Assembly: GCF_032164335.1 (NCBI RefSeq)
Contig: NZ_CP134152.1
Coordinates: 2,542,001-2,606,000, forward strand
Direction of reading: 5' to 3'
DNA length: 64,000 nt
DNA from: Winslowiella toletana
GTDB lineage: Bacteria; Pseudomonadota; Gammaproteobacteria; Enterobacterales; Enterobacteriaceae
The position numbers were made by a program, and so were the translations under genes. The notes beneath the pieces are model-generated. The model was not told where the DNA came from. It ran no database searches and saw only the letters and a list, made by a program, of their open reading frames with translations. Shown here piece by piece: positions 45,560-58,621 of the stretch; positions within the stretch are counted from its first letter, which is position 1; each line of letters begins with the position of its first letter.

Positions 45560-46543
45560 TCACAGCCAGTTACGTCGTTTTAACCACCAGGCAACGCCGA
45601 GTACCAGCACGACTAACATCAGGCAGAAAACGCTGAAGCCAAACCGCCAGTCGCCACCCGGAATACCGCCAAGATTGACGCCAAACAGTCCGGTCAGGAA
45701 AGTGGTTGGCAGAAAGACCATCGCCAGCAGTGACATGGTATAGGTCCGACGATTCATCGCGTCCGCCATTACCGTGGTGATTTCGTCAGCCAGTACCGCG
45801 GTACGCGCCACACTGGCATCCAGATCATCCAGCCCGCGACCCAGCCGGTCAGAGATTTCCTGCATCCGGCGGCGCTGATCGTCGTCCATCCAGCCCAGAC
45901 GTTCGCTGGCCAATCGGGCATAAACATCACGCTGCGGTGCCATATAGCGGCGCATCACAATAATCTGCTTACGAATCAGCGCCAGTTCGCCGCGTGCCGG
46001 AACACGTTGATCAAGCAGCGCATCTTCCAGCTCGATAATTTTATCGTGCAGCTCTTCGATAAATTCGCTGGCATGATCGGTTAGCGCATCACAAACGTCC
46101 ACCAGCCAGCTGCCACCATCCACCGGGCCGTTGCCATTTTGCAGATCGGTCAGCACTTCATCAATGGCGTAAACCTTGCGACGCCGGGTTGAGACGATCA
46201 GTTTATCGTTAATGAACACCCGGATCGCTACCAGTTGGTCGGGACGTGACTCAGTGTTCAAATTCACGCTGCGTAAGGTGATCATAAAGCCATCGCCCAG
46301 ACGACTGACGCGCGGACGCATGCTGTCACCGGCAAGCCCTGCCCGCACGGTATCCGGAATCAGCGGCGTTGACATCAGCCAGTCGGCGCTTTCACTGTGG
46401 GTATAGTTCAGGTGCAACCAGCAAGGACGTTCGCAGTCAATCACTTCGCTGTCGTTGATAGGGATCAGCCCACCTTTGCCATCAAGCTGGCAGGAGATAA
46501 TCGCATCGGAAACCTGTAGTGCTTTGCCTTCAATGACGTCCAC
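45560..46543 (-). CDS. zntB: Zinc transporter ZntB (CorA-like)
   Basis: 327 residues from a GTG at 46543, exactly the E. coli ZntB length. TGAGG is 7 nt before this GTG, and residues from '[14 protein letters not shown]' align with the E. coli N-terminus; a longer ORF from 46606 adds 21 residues. A large cytoplasmic funnel domain is followed by two C-terminal TM helices. The signature loop is '[14 protein letters not shown]' (GVN, as in ZntB, instead of CorA's GMN). ZntB was first described as zinc efflux and later as proton-coupled zinc uptake. Confidence 0.95.
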   Translation of the reverse strand: MDVIEGKALQVSDAIISCQLDGKGGLIPINDSEVIDCERPCWLHLNYTHSESADWLMSTPLIPDTVRAGLAGDSMRPRVSRLGDGFMITLRSVNLNTESRPDQLVAIRVFINDKLIVSTRRRKVYAIDEVLTDLQNGNGPVDGGSWLVDVCDALTDHASEFIEELHDKIIELEDALLDQRVPARGELALIRKQIIVMRRYMAPQRDVYARLASERLGWMDDDQRRRMQEISDRLGRGLDDLDASVARTAVLADEITTVMADAMNRRTYTMSLLAMVFLPTTFLTGLFGVNLGGIPGGDWRFGFSVFCLMLVVLVLGVAWWLKRRNWL

Positions 46544-46745
46544 GTAGCGCCTCAGTTGCTGCATAATCAATGTGATACAGTCTAGCGTGCAACCTGGCAG
46601 ATGCAATCTCCCTTGCTCGGTTAAGCGTTACAAAGCACGTCATCGTTATCGGTAAAAGCTGGATCGGGCTCACGTATTTGATTTTTCATGACGTAAATAC
46701 CTTGCCTGGTGCGTAAGGCTGAGCAACACTCGGCTCAGAAATACA

Positions 46746-46774
46746 GGATTGTTACTGAGTTATCAGGCAAAACC
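46746..46774 (+). promoter_or_regulatory. BglG-type ribonucleic antiterminator (RAT) site in the bglF leader
   Basis: The 29-nt element begins GGATTGTTACTG and ends CAGGCAAAACC, with complementary CTG/CAG arms around AGTTAT. It closely matches the E. coli bgl RAT. Its last 4 nt (AACC) are the first bases of the following terminator stem, so the two structures are mutually exclusive. Confidence 0.92.
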
Positions 46775-46832
46775 TAAACCCCTTGTCTTCGCCCTTGCTG
46801 GCGTCGGGACAGGCGGTTTAGGTTTTTTTTTG
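46771..46832 (+). terminator. Conditional leader terminator of the beta-glucoside operon
   Basis: AACCTAAACC pairs with GGTTTAGGTT (46815-46824), enclosing a GC-rich interior, followed by a run of Ts. It ends transcription unless antiterminator protein stabilises the overlapping RAT hairpin. Confidence 0.9.
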
Positions 46833-46847
46833 GCCAGCGTTCAGTAA

Positions 46848-50190
<3,343 letters not shown>

Positions 50191-50200
50191 TCTCTCTGTC

Positions 50201-50237
50201 ACTGAAGCTGCCGTTAGCCAACGGCAGCTTCAGTTTA
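50201..50237. terminator. Strong bidirectional terminator between the glucosidase and bglG-like genes
   Basis: ACTGAAGCTGCCGTT-AGCC-AACGGCAGCTTCAGT, a perfect 15-bp stem followed by TTAACTT. It lies between the two convergent stops. Confidence 0.9.
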
Positions 50238-50240
50238 ACT

Positions 50241-51162
<922 letters not shown>

Positions 51163-51167
<5 letters not shown>

Positions 51168-51193
51168 TGCCTGCACGAAGGCAGTAACAATCC
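51163..51193 (-). promoter_or_regulatory. Second RAT site, bglG leader
   Basis: On the minus strand the 31-nt element begins GGATTGTTACTG and ends CAGGCAAAACC, identical in both flanks to the RAT at 46746 but with an 8-nt middle (CCTTCGTG) instead of 6. Confidence 0.92.
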
Positions 51194-51246
51194 AGCCCAT
51201 TACCTTAATTCATTCTGTTACCGCCTCAAGCCCCGGCAGAGCGAAG

Positions 51247-51262
51247 TGTGACTTAGATCGCG
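51247..51262 (-). promoter_or_regulatory. Weak CRP-like site upstream of bglG
   Basis: TGTGACTTAGATCGCG has one perfect TGTGA half and a poor second half (TCGCG for TCACA). Location upstream of the bglG leader makes catabolite control plausible, but the match is partial. Confidence 0.35.
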
Positions 51263-51311
51263 AACTGTCAGACAGTCAAGCATGCTTTTAACCCGGCATT
51301 AACAGCCCGGT

Positions 51312-52463
51312 TCAGAAATAAACGCCGGTCTCCTGGTGCATTATCCCTCCAGAATCAGGGCGGTAAGTTACCGGAATACCTTCCGTGATATAGAGCAATT
51401 CTGATGTCTGACCCACGCTTTCGACAAAATGCTGAACCACTCCCTCAACGAAAAGACGATTTCCCGGAAACTCCCTGTCGAGATTGGTCAGTAATTGATC
51501 CAGTCGTCCGGTTATCCACACACTTTCAGGCCAGCCGGTAGAGGTGATATTGGTTGCCTCAGCAAATTTAGCCACAAAGCTACCAAAACCATATTTGGCA
51601 CCGTCACACATTATAAATCTGACTTTTTTAATGACCCCGGAGTCCAGAGGATAATTATTATTCTTAAACCATCTTATGGTTTGTGTGACGGTAAAACCGT
51701 CATCGCCGGCGTCCGGTAACATAATACGGGCAATTCGCCTGGTTTTATCACCATGTGCGGCTATATTTAGCCGGAGCTCGCCATCAATATGATCGTAAAA
51801 AGTATAATCCAGCCACATCCCATGTCCCCAGTCATGTCCAGGTGACTGCCCGAGTAATTTAAAATTATACGGTCTGACACCGTCTAAATAGTATGTGCTG
51901 TTGATTGCGGCCGATCCTGCCATCATCGGCCCACGGGGATAGGATTGTGCTATCTCAGCGCGCGGCTTATTTCCAGCGGCAACCAGGCCGGCACCAAATG
52001 AGAGAATGCCGCAAGCCAGGGATAGCCAGCCCAGCACCGCCGAAGCTTCAGGATTGCTCCGGCTGATTACCGTGCTGGCTAAGCCGGTTAAATCCGCCGT
52101 AGCCGACGATGACCCAGCCAACAGTGATACCGTCGAGGCCGAGTCCAGTGCGGCGAAAACACTCTCTGCCGCCGCTATCGAAGTGCCAGCGCTAAATAAT
52201 GCACTCAGTAAACCAAGCACACTCAAACCTATTCCCAATACCGACTGCCAGCTCATATGCCCCGAAGGGTCGGCCCGGTTGATTGGATCTCCCACGCAGT
52301 AAGCATAGGGATTAATGCCGCCCTGTCCGAACGGGCTCCAGCTGTCCGGACAAATGAAACGCTTTAGCTGTGGATTATATGCACGATAACCGTTACCAAG
52401 AAGATAGTTGCTGCTGACCGAATCCAGACGTTCGCCGTTAAAACCGAGAATAACGTTATTCAT
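51312..52463 (-). CDS. Orphan Rhs-core protein with putative cysteine-protease-like toxin domain
   Basis: 383 residues. Residues 1-70 are only the end of an Rhs/YD-repeat core: 'LGNGYRAYNPQLKRF', 'SPFGQGGINPYAYCVGDPIN', then 'DPSGH', the usual junction to a variable toxin. Residues 72-98 and 141-164 are hydrophobic. The C-terminal domain (about 185-383) has 'LRLNIAAHGD' (H237-G238) and 'VRFIMCDGA' (C286): two hydrophobic strands ending in HG and xC, the pattern of clan CD cysteine peptidases (caspase, gingipain, MARTX C80). This assignment is inference. AGGGAA lies 8 nt before the ATG. No long Rhs repeat region, VgrG, or obvious immunity gene is adjacent. Alternative: a non-proteolytic domain of unknown type. 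Confidence 0.75.
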   Translation of the reverse strand: MNNVILGFNGERLDSVSSNYLLGNGYRAYNPQLKRFICPDSWSPFGQGGINPYAYCVGDPINRADPSGHMSWQSVLGIGLSVLGLLSALFSAGTSIAAAESVFAALDSASTVSLLAGSSSATADLTGLASTVISRSNPEASAVLGWLSLACGILSFGAGLVAAGNKPRAEIAQSYPRGPMMAGSAAINSTYYLDGVRPYNFKLLGQSPGHDWGHGMWLDYTFYDHIDGELRLNIAAHGDKTRRIARIMLPDAGDDGFTVTQTIRWFKNNNYPLDSGVIKKVRFIMCDGAKYGFGSFVAKFAEATNITSTGWPESVWITGRLDQLLTNLDREFPGNRLFVEGVVQHFVESVGQTSELLYITEGIPVTYRPDSGGIMHQETGVYF

Positions 52464-52525
52464 AAACAGTTCCCTGTTGTTTAAATAACGATCTAATAGG
52501 GCAATTGACGATGGCAGGCAAATAA

Positions 52526-52554
52526 AAAAGCATCATGAAAATCATGATGCTTTT
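52526..52554 (-). terminator. mppA terminator
   Basis: AAAAGCATCATGA-AAA-TCATGATGCTTTT, a perfect 13-bp stem; on the minus strand it runs into TTTTTTATT. It separates mppA from the Rhs-core gene. Confidence 0.92.
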
Positions 52555-52573
52555 GCTGTCACAGTGCGATCAT

Positions 52574-54196
52574 TTATTTATGCTGCAGAATATACATTTC
52601 GCGGCTGTAAGCCACATCTTCCGGATTATTAATTGGATACCCTTTTACATATGGCTTAATCAGGCGGCCATTAGTGTACTGATATATCGGCGCAATGGGA
52701 GCCTGATCGGCAAGGATCTGCTCGGCCTGGTTGTAATCATCATTGCGTGCCGCATCATTATTTTCGTTACTGGCCTTTTCCAGCACGCTGTCATAATTCG
52801 CATCTTTAAAGCGCGCAATATTACCACTGTGGCTGGAGGTCAGCAGGCTGAGGAAACTTGAAGGTTCGTTATAATCTCCGACCCATGACGCGCGGATAAC
52901 ATCGAAATTACCGGTGTTACGGCTGTCGATGTAGGTTTTCCACTCCTGATTTTGCAGCTTAACGTTTACGCCGAGATTTTTCTTCCACATCGAGGCTACT
53001 GCAATCGCAATTTTTTGATGGTTCTCTGAGGTATTATACAGCAAGGTCAGATTCAGCGGTTTTGCCGGGCCGTAGCCGGCTGAGGCCAGCAACGCTTTCG
53101 CCTGCGCATTCAGCTCTTCCTGTGAGTGCTGCTGTAAAATGCTGGCTTTCGGTTTGAAACCGGCAGTCACGTCCGGAGTAAAATGCCAGGCGGGTTTTTC
53201 ACCCGTGCCCAGCACTTTTTCGGCGATAATATGACGATCAATGCTCCAGGATAAGGCTTTGCGCACCCGCACATCGGCGGTTGGGCCTTTCTCCGTGTTA
53301 AACGCATAATAATAGGTGCCCAGCTGATCTGGCGTATACACCTCATTTGGAATCTGTTTTTTCAGCAGCTGATAGAGATTTTTGGGAAAGGATTCGGTGA
53401 TATCAATATCACCCGCACGATAGCGTTTAGTGGCGCTGGACTCTTCGTTAATCGGCAAAAAAGTTACCCTGGTCAGTACCGAGTGGGCGTTATCCCAGTA
53501 GTTATCGTTGCGCACCAGCACAATTTTTTCGTTAACCACTCGCTGCTGCAATTTATACGCGCCGTTCCCCACCAGGTTGCCCACTTTTGTCCAGTCATTA
53601 CCCAGCTTTTCAATGACTTTTTGTGGTGTCGGGAAGAGACTGAAATTGGCCGTCAGACTGGCAAAATACGGCACCGGTTTATCCAGTGTGATCTGCAGGC
53701 GATAATCATCCAGTGCCGTGATACCAAGCTTATCCGTCGGCATCTCTCCTTTAACAATCGCACCGGCATTCTGTATTCCCGCCAGTTCGGCAAACCAGGC
53801 AAATGACGAGGTATTTGCAGGATCGACCAGCCGACGCCAGCTGTAAACAAAATCATGTGCGGTGACAGGGTCACCATTCGACCAGCGCGCATCTTTGCGC
53901 AGGGTAAACGTCCAGGTTTTGTTATCGTTACTTTGCCAGCTTTTCGCCACACCCGGCACGATATTGCCCTCGGCATCCTGATTAGTCAGCCCTTCGAACA
54001 GATCGCGAATGACCTGAATTTCCGGCAACCCTACCGCTTTAACCGGATCGAGCGAAGCGGGCTCATCTTTAATGTGACGAACGATTTCCTGTTTTTCTGC
54101 CAGCTGAGTACCGGCCGGAACCGTCGCAGCCAGCGCTGAAGAACAGGCGCTGGCAATCAGCAACGCGCCCAAAGTGAAGCGGAACGGTTTGATCAT
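52574..54196 (-). CDS. mppA: Murein tripeptide-binding protein MppA
   Basis: 540-residue periplasmic solute-binding protein (SBP_bac_5/OppA family) with signal peptide (about 1-23). 'EKQEIVRHIKDEPASLDPVKAVG' region, 'GNGAYKLQ', 'EEWK'-like 'QNQEWKTYIDSRNTGNFDV' and the C-terminal 'APIYQYTNGRLIKPYVKG' match E. coli MppA closely. MppA delivers L-Ala-D-Glu-mDap tripeptide to the Opp permease for murein recycling. It lies next to mpaA and ycjG, which process the same peptide, as in E. coli. Confidence 0.95.
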   Translation of the reverse strand: MIKPFRFTLGALLIASACSSALAATVPAGTQLAEKQEIVRHIKDEPASLDPVKAVGLPEIQVIRDLFEGLTNQDAEGNIVPGVAKSWQSNDNKTWTFTLRKDARWSNGDPVTAHDFVYSWRRLVDPANTSSFAWFAELAGIQNAGAIVKGEMPTDKLGITALDDYRLQITLDKPVPYFASLTANFSLFPTPQKVIEKLGNDWTKVGNLVGNGAYKLQQRVVNEKIVLVRNDNYWDNAHSVLTRVTFLPINEESSATKRYRAGDIDITESFPKNLYQLLKKQIPNEVYTPDQLGTYYYAFNTEKGPTADVRVRKALSWSIDRHIIAEKVLGTGEKPAWHFTPDVTAGFKPKASILQQHSQEELNAQAKALLASAGYGPAKPLNLTLLYNTSENHQKIAIAVASMWKKNLGVNVKLQNQEWKTYIDSRNTGNFDVIRASWVGDYNEPSSFLSLLTSSHSGNIARFKDANYDSVLEKASNENNDAARNDDYNQAEQILADQAPIAPIYQYTNGRLIKPYVKGYPINNPEDVAYSREMYILQHK

Positions 54197-54355
54197 AACG
54201 TACCCCTAACCAGTCACGGTATAAGTTGAAAGAGTTATTCACGGCTGAAGATTTTGACTGGCACTTTAGCGCAAATTGTTGATCGATAAATAGCTATTTT
54301 CTCTGCTGTCATTTTAAGCTAGCTTTACTGGGATCACCCTCACAGGAGCGACACT

Positions 54356-55063
54356 ATGTCTTTGTTACACCCGCGAACGCAGCGCGGCAAGCTGGATGCC
54401 GACATGAAAATTTACGGCAGCTCGGTGCTGGGCGCGCCACTGTTATGGTTTCCGGCACCGGCCGCCGATGAAGAGAGCGGGCTGATTCTGGCAGGCACTC
54501 ACGGCGATGAAACGGCCGCCGTGGTGACGCTCTCCTGTGCAATGCGCACCCTGCTGGAGCCACACCGTCGTCATCATGTCGTACTGGCGGTCAATCCGGA
54601 TGGCTGCCAGCTCGGCCTGCGAGCCAATTCGCGGGGCGTTGATCTCAACCGCAACTTTCCGGCCGCCAACTGGCAGCCGGGCGATACGGTATATCGCTGG
54701 AATAGCGCAGCAGATCAACGCGACGTGCGGCTTTCGACCGGCGACAGCCCCGCCTCTGAACCGGAGACCGAGGCGCTATGCCAGTTAATTCATCATTTGC
54801 AGCCGCAGTGGATTGTCACTTTTCACGAACCGCTGGCCTGTATTGAAGACCCGCGCAGCAGCCCGCTGGGGCACTGGCTGGCGAAAAAAATGGCTTTGCC
54901 ACTGGTGACCAGCGTCGGTTATGCCACTCCCGGCTCATTCGGTAGCTGGTGCGCCGATCTCAGCCTGCCCTGCATCACCGCCGAATTGCCGCCGATCTCC
55001 GCCGATGAATCGACGGAGAAATATCTGCAGGCGATGATCGATCTGCTTAGCTGGCAGCCGTAA
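54356..55063 (+). CDS. mpaA: Murein tripeptide amidase MpaA
   Basis: 235-residue M14-type zinc carboxypeptidase. Zinc ligands are in 'LAGTHGDETA' (His and Glu) and a later His in 'IVTFHEPLACIEDP'; the substrate-binding Arg/Asn lies in 'RGVDLNRNFPAANW'. It cleaves the gamma-D-Glu-mDap bond of the murein tripeptide, releasing L-Ala-D-Glu for YcjG. CAGGAG precedes the ATG by about 7 nt. It overlaps the convergent ycjG gene by 17 nt at the 3' ends. Confidence 0.94.
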   Translation: MSLLHPRTQRGKLDADMKIYGSSVLGAPLLWFPAPAADEESGLILAGTHGDETAAVVTLSCAMRTLLEPHRRHHVVLAVNPDGCQLGLRANSRGVDLNRNFPAANWQPGDTVYRWNSAADQRDVRLSTGDSPASEPETEALCQLIHHLQPQWIVTFHEPLACIEDPRSSPLGHWLAKKMALPLVTSVGYATPGSFGSWCADLSLPCITAELPPISADESTEKYLQAMIDLLSWQP

Positions 55064-56024
55064 GGTCAATGCGCCCGCTGGAGAAACGTAACGCCGGTTC
55101 GACATCCGCCGCCAGCCATGTTGGCCCGTCGAGATCGACAAAGCGTGCCAGCGGGGCCAGCGGCAGCGCTGCGTTGATCGCTCTTGAGGTACAAAGCATA
55201 CAGCCAAGCATAATGCTAAACCCTGCGGCGCTGGCTTCCGCTGCCAGCGCCAGTGCTTCAGTCAGGCCACCGGTTTTATCCAGCTTAATATTCACCATCT
55301 CGTAGCGGTTAACCAACTTACTCAGGCTGGCGCGGGTATGGCAACTCTCATCAGCGCAGATCGGCAATGGATGTACAAAGTTCTCCAGCGCCGCATCATC
55401 CTGCGCCGGTAACGGTTGCTCCAGCATCACCACGCCAACATCTGCCAGCAGCTGGCAGCGTGCCGCCAGCCCTTCACTTTTCCAGGATTCGTTCGCATCA
55501 ACGATCAGCAATGCTTCCGGCACCGCACTGCGTATCGCCATCAGCCGCTCGGTCAGCAGATGATCGTCAAGTTTGATTTTCAGCAGACGCGCACCGTTTT
55601 GCCACAGCGCCAGCGCACTGGCCGCCATCGCTTCCGGGGCATCAATACTGACGGTCTGCGCCATCATAATTTCGTCAGGCATGCGGGTGGCGGTCAGCTG
55701 CCACAGCGACTGGCCGTCACGCCGCGCCTGCCAGTCCCACATTGCGCTGTCGATAGCATTGCGCGCTGCGCCAGCCGGCAGCAGAGTTTGCAACTCAGCT
55801 CGCGTCATCCCGCGCTCAAGCTGCGGTAACAGCGCACTGATTTGAGCCAGCACCGAGGCTTCACTCTCACCATAACGTGGATAAGGCGTGCATTCTCCAA
55901 CGCCTTTAATTCCCTCTTGCTCCAGCTCCACCACCACTACCCCGGCCTCGCTACGTGAACCGCGCGCAATAACAAATGGCGAATGCAACGGCCAGGCTTC
56001 CGGGTAAACTTTTACAGCTCTCAT
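55047..56024 (-). CDS. ycjG: L-Ala-D/L-Glu epimerase YcjG
   Basis: 325 residues from the ATG at 56024 (AGGA 8 nt upstream), matching the E. coli start 'MRxVKVxxEAWPLH'. Enolase-superfamily catalytic residues are visible: the KxK lysines in 'LLKIKLDDHL', metal ligands in 'LIVDANESW', 'LEQPLP' and 'ICADESCH', and the opposite lysine in 'VNIKLDKTGG'. It epimerises L-Ala-D-Glu from murein recycling to L-Ala-L-Glu. It works with MppA and MpaA encoded beside it. A longer ORF to 56078 adds 18 unconserved residues. Confidence 0.95.
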   Translation of the reverse strand: MRAVKVYPEAWPLHSPFVIARGSRSEAGVVVVELEQEGIKGVGECTPYPRYGESEASVLAQISALLPQLERGMTRAELQTLLPAGAARNAIDSAMWDWQARRDGQSLWQLTATRMPDEIMMAQTVSIDAPEAMAASALALWQNGARLLKIKLDDHLLTERLMAIRSAVPEALLIVDANESWKSEGLAARCQLLADVGVVMLEQPLPAQDDAALENFVHPLPICADESCHTRASLSKLVNRYEMVNIKLDKTGGLTEALALAAEASAAGFSIMLGCMLCTSRAINAALPLAPLARFVDLDGPTWLAADVEPALRFSSGRIDLTAAS

Positions 56025-56235
56025 CCACGCTTCCTTTTTCCAGTTGATACTCAGTTTGTAGCGCATCGCGCAGTTCACCGCTATTTACTTAGGTAAAAAT
56101 TTAAACCTGTGCCAGGGTTACTGATTCAACCAGCGTCATAGAGATGTCATCTGCGACCTGAATAATTTCTCTCTGTTTATCAAGCCAGATGCCCTACACT
56201 GGCTGACCAGTCAAACACATGTAAAAGGAATCAAT

Positions 56236-56739
56236 ATGTCTCAGACAGTTCATTTCCAGGGTAACCCGGTGGCGGTTGCTGGTCAGATCCCAACGCCGGG
56301 TCAGGCAGCTCAGCCGTTCACTCTGGTGGCCAAAAATCTTTCTGACGCCTCACTTTCCGATTATGCTGGCAAGCGCAAAGTATTGAATATCTTCCCGAGC
56401 ATTGATACCGGTGTTTGCGCTGCTTCTGTGCGCAAATTTAATCAGTTGGCAGGCGAGCTGGATAATACCGTGGTGCTGTGCATCTCTGCCGATCTGCCGT
56501 TTGCCCAGTCGCGCTTTTGCGGCTCAGATGGCCTGAGCAATGTGGTGACGCTGTCAACGCTGCGTGGCGGTGATTTTAAACAGAATTACGGTGTGGCAAT
56601 TGTTGACGGTCCGCTGCAGGGTTTGACTGCCCGCGCGGTGGTGGTGCTGGATGAAAAAGATCAGGTGTTGTATAGCGAACTGGTCAATGAAATCACCACT
56701 GAACCGAATTATGATGCAGCACTGGCAGCACTGAAATAA
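56236..56739 (+). CDS. tpx: Thiol peroxidase Tpx
   Basis: 167 residues. Atypical 2-Cys peroxiredoxin: peroxidatic C61 in '[16 protein letters not shown]', resolving C95 in '[11 protein letters not shown]', and the non-essential C82. It reduces alkyl hydroperoxides and H2O2 in the periplasm/cytoplasm using thioredoxin. AAAAGGA precedes the ATG. It is convergent with tyrR, as in E. coli, with a shared GGGAGCCG/CGGCTCCC hairpin between. Confidence 0.96.
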   Translation: MSQTVHFQGNPVAVAGQIPTPGQAAQPFTLVAKNLSDASLSDYAGKRKVLNIFPSIDTGVCAASVRKFNQLAGELDNTVVLCISADLPFAQSRFCGSDGLSNVVTLSTLRGGDFKQNYGVAIVDGPLQGLTARAVVVLDEKDQVLYSELVNEITTEPNYDAALAALK

Positions 56740-56781
56740 TTGAGAAGTCTGTTGGGATCACACCCGGCATGCCCTCATTAA

Positions 56782-56801
56782 GGGAGCCGAAAACGGCTCC
56801 C
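56782..56801. terminator. Bidirectional hairpin between tpx and tyrR
   Basis: GGGAGCCG-AAAA-CGGCTCCC, a perfect 8-bp stem followed by CTCTGTTT. A similar GGGAGC/GCTCCC element follows azoR at 32619. Confidence 0.75.
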
Positions 56802-56827
56802 CTCTGTTTCACCTGATGCCGCCTGCG

Positions 56828-58393
56828 TCAGGACGACGACTCTTTCTTCTGCCCCAGACCATATTCGCGCAGTTTATTGGCGATGGCGGTATGAGAAACC
56901 CCAAGGCGTTTTGCCAGTTTGCGGGTACTGGGATAGGAGAGATACAGGCGCGTCAGTACCGAGCGTTCGAAGCGGCTGGTAATCTCATCCAGCGATCCCT
57001 CAATCGCATCATCTCCCAGCGAAACGTCCATCGCCAGTTCCGGCAATACAATATCCTGTGGACGTAGCTCATAGCCCTCCAACTGGGTCAGCGCCCGATA
57101 CAGCGAATTTTTAAGCTGGCGCACGTTACCCGGCCAGTTATAGCGGGTTAAAAAAGCATTCAGCTGCGGCGACAGGCGTGGACGCGCCACCCCTTGCTCG
57201 TCGGCGAAACGGGCAACAAACAGTTCTGTCAGTGGCAGAATATCCTGCGGGCGATCGCGCAGCGGCGGCAAGTTAATCGTCAGCACATTCAGCCGGTAGA
57301 ACAGATCTTCACGAAACTCGCCGCGATTGACCATTTCAGTCAGGTTCTTCTGCGTTGCGCAGATCACCCGCACATCGACATGCACTTCATGCTCTTCCCC
57401 TACCCGGCGGAACGTGCCGTCGTTCAGGAAGCGCAGCAGTTTTGTCTGCATACGCGGTGACATTTCACCAATTTCATCCAGCAGCACCGAGCCGCCATTT
57501 GCCTGTTCAAAGAAACCTTTTTTACCTTCCAGCGCATTGGGGTAAGCACCCGCAGCATGGCCAAACAGCTCACTCTCTGCCACATCATCCGGCAGCGATG
57601 CGCAGTTAAGCGCCAAAAAGGGTTTTTTACCGCGCGTGCTGCGCAGGTGGCAGGCGCGTGCCAGCATATCCTTACCGGTACCGGTATCACCGACGATCAG
57701 CAGCGGCGCATCGAGCATCGCCAGTTTACGGGCCTGCTCGACCACCTGACGCATTTTCGGGTTAACCGCTACCACATGGTCGAATTCAGAATCATCGTTA
57801 ACCGCCAGATTCTGTAATTGTTGCCCCATCCGCGCCGTCGATTTCAGCATAATCACTGCGCCAACCAGGCTGGTTTGCGCCTCGTCATCGCCAGCGGTAT
57901 AAATCGGCCGCGCCTCCATCAAAAAGTCACGGCCCTGAATCACCACGTGCTGCGCGTGCGCTTCAACCCGCTCGCTCTCCAGCCAACGGGTAAAATTGAA
58001 ACCGGTTATCAAGGTACTGACGTTGTGATTCCGCATTTTCTGCTCGTCAAGACCAAACAACAGCTGCGCCGCCGGGTTAGCCAGCTCGACCTTACTTTTC
58101 AGATCCACCGAGAAAACCGGTTCCGGCAGCGCCACCAGCAGTGCACTCAGTGCGCGGTGTTCGCGCTCTGACGGCATAAATGCCACGGTGCGAACATCAG
58201 TAACACCGGGGATGCGACGGATCTCGGCCATCAGATTACTGAATTGCTCAAAGGCAATGGCGGAGAAATTGAGATAGATACGGCCGATAGCGGCGATTTC
58301 GATACCGCGAAGATCGATACTGCGTTCGACCAGTAAGTCCAGCAGTTCACGAGTCAGACCAATTCGGTCCTGGCAAAAGACTTCCAAACGCAT
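56828..58393 (-). CDS. tyrR: Aromatic amino acid regulator TyrR
   Basis: 521 residues from the ATG at 58393, where the family start 'MRLEVFCQDRIGLTRELLDL' aligns; E. coli TyrR is 513. The N-terminal ACT domain (1-70) is followed by a PAS domain (about 80-190) and an AAA+ domain with Walker A 'VGDTGTGKDMLARA'. The C-terminal Fis-type HTH has 'YPSTRKLAKRLGVSHTAIANKL'. It binds Tyr/Phe/Trp and represses or activates aromatic biosynthesis and transport genes. Notably the AAA+ loop has 'HAAGAYPNALEGKKG', the full-length GAFTGA-loop position that E. coli TyrR lacks. Confidence 0.96.
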   Translation of the reverse strand: MRLEVFCQDRIGLTRELLDLLVERSIDLRGIEIAAIGRIYLNFSAIAFEQFSNLMAEIRRIPGVTDVRTVAFMPSEREHRALSALLVALPEPVFSVDLKSKVELANPAAQLLFGLDEQKMRNHNVSTLITGFNFTRWLESERVEAHAQHVVIQGRDFLMEARPIYTAGDDEAQTSLVGAVIMLKSTARMGQQLQNLAVNDDSEFDHVVAVNPKMRQVVEQARKLAMLDAPLLIVGDTGTGKDMLARACHLRSTRGKKPFLALNCASLPDDVAESELFGHAAGAYPNALEGKKGFFEQANGGSVLLDEIGEMSPRMQTKLLRFLNDGTFRRVGEEHEVHVDVRVICATQKNLTEMVNRGEFREDLFYRLNVLTINLPPLRDRPQDILPLTELFVARFADEQGVARPRLSPQLNAFLTRYNWPGNVRQLKNSLYRALTQLEGYELRPQDIVLPELAMDVSLGDDAIEGSLDEITSRFERSVLTRLYLSYPSTRKLAKRLGVSHTAIANKLREYGLGQKKESSS

Positions 58394-58593
58394 TGGGTTG
58401 GCCTTGTTCAAAGATGAGAAAAGCGGTTACTGAAATAATACGCCATGATGCGTCTGGTCAGAAGCGTTCTGTCATGAAAAGTTGACAGCCAGCAGCATTC
58501 GGCAAAAAGAGAGTAGCTGAAAAGGTATCGATTATCATGCCGGAATGGAATTTTTTAGCGGGATATAGCAAATATCAGACTTCATTCAGTGAA

Positions 58594-58616
58594 TAGTGGC
58601 GAATTGTTCGCCACTA
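58594..58616 (-). terminator. Hairpin downstream of ycjF
   Basis: TAGTGGCGAA-TTG-TTCGCCACTA, a perfect 10-bp stem 5 nt beyond the ycjF stop. It lacks a T-tract on either strand. Confidence 0.6.
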
Positions 58617-58621
58617 ATGGT

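Noticed and set aside
51247..51262. CRP site upstream of bglG taken as certain
   Set aside because: Only one half-site matches; kept as a low-confidence feature and not as a finding.
51312..52463. Full Rhs element or type VI secretion cluster
   Set aside because: No YD-repeat array, VgrG, Hcp, PAAR or Tc toxin genes are present in the window.
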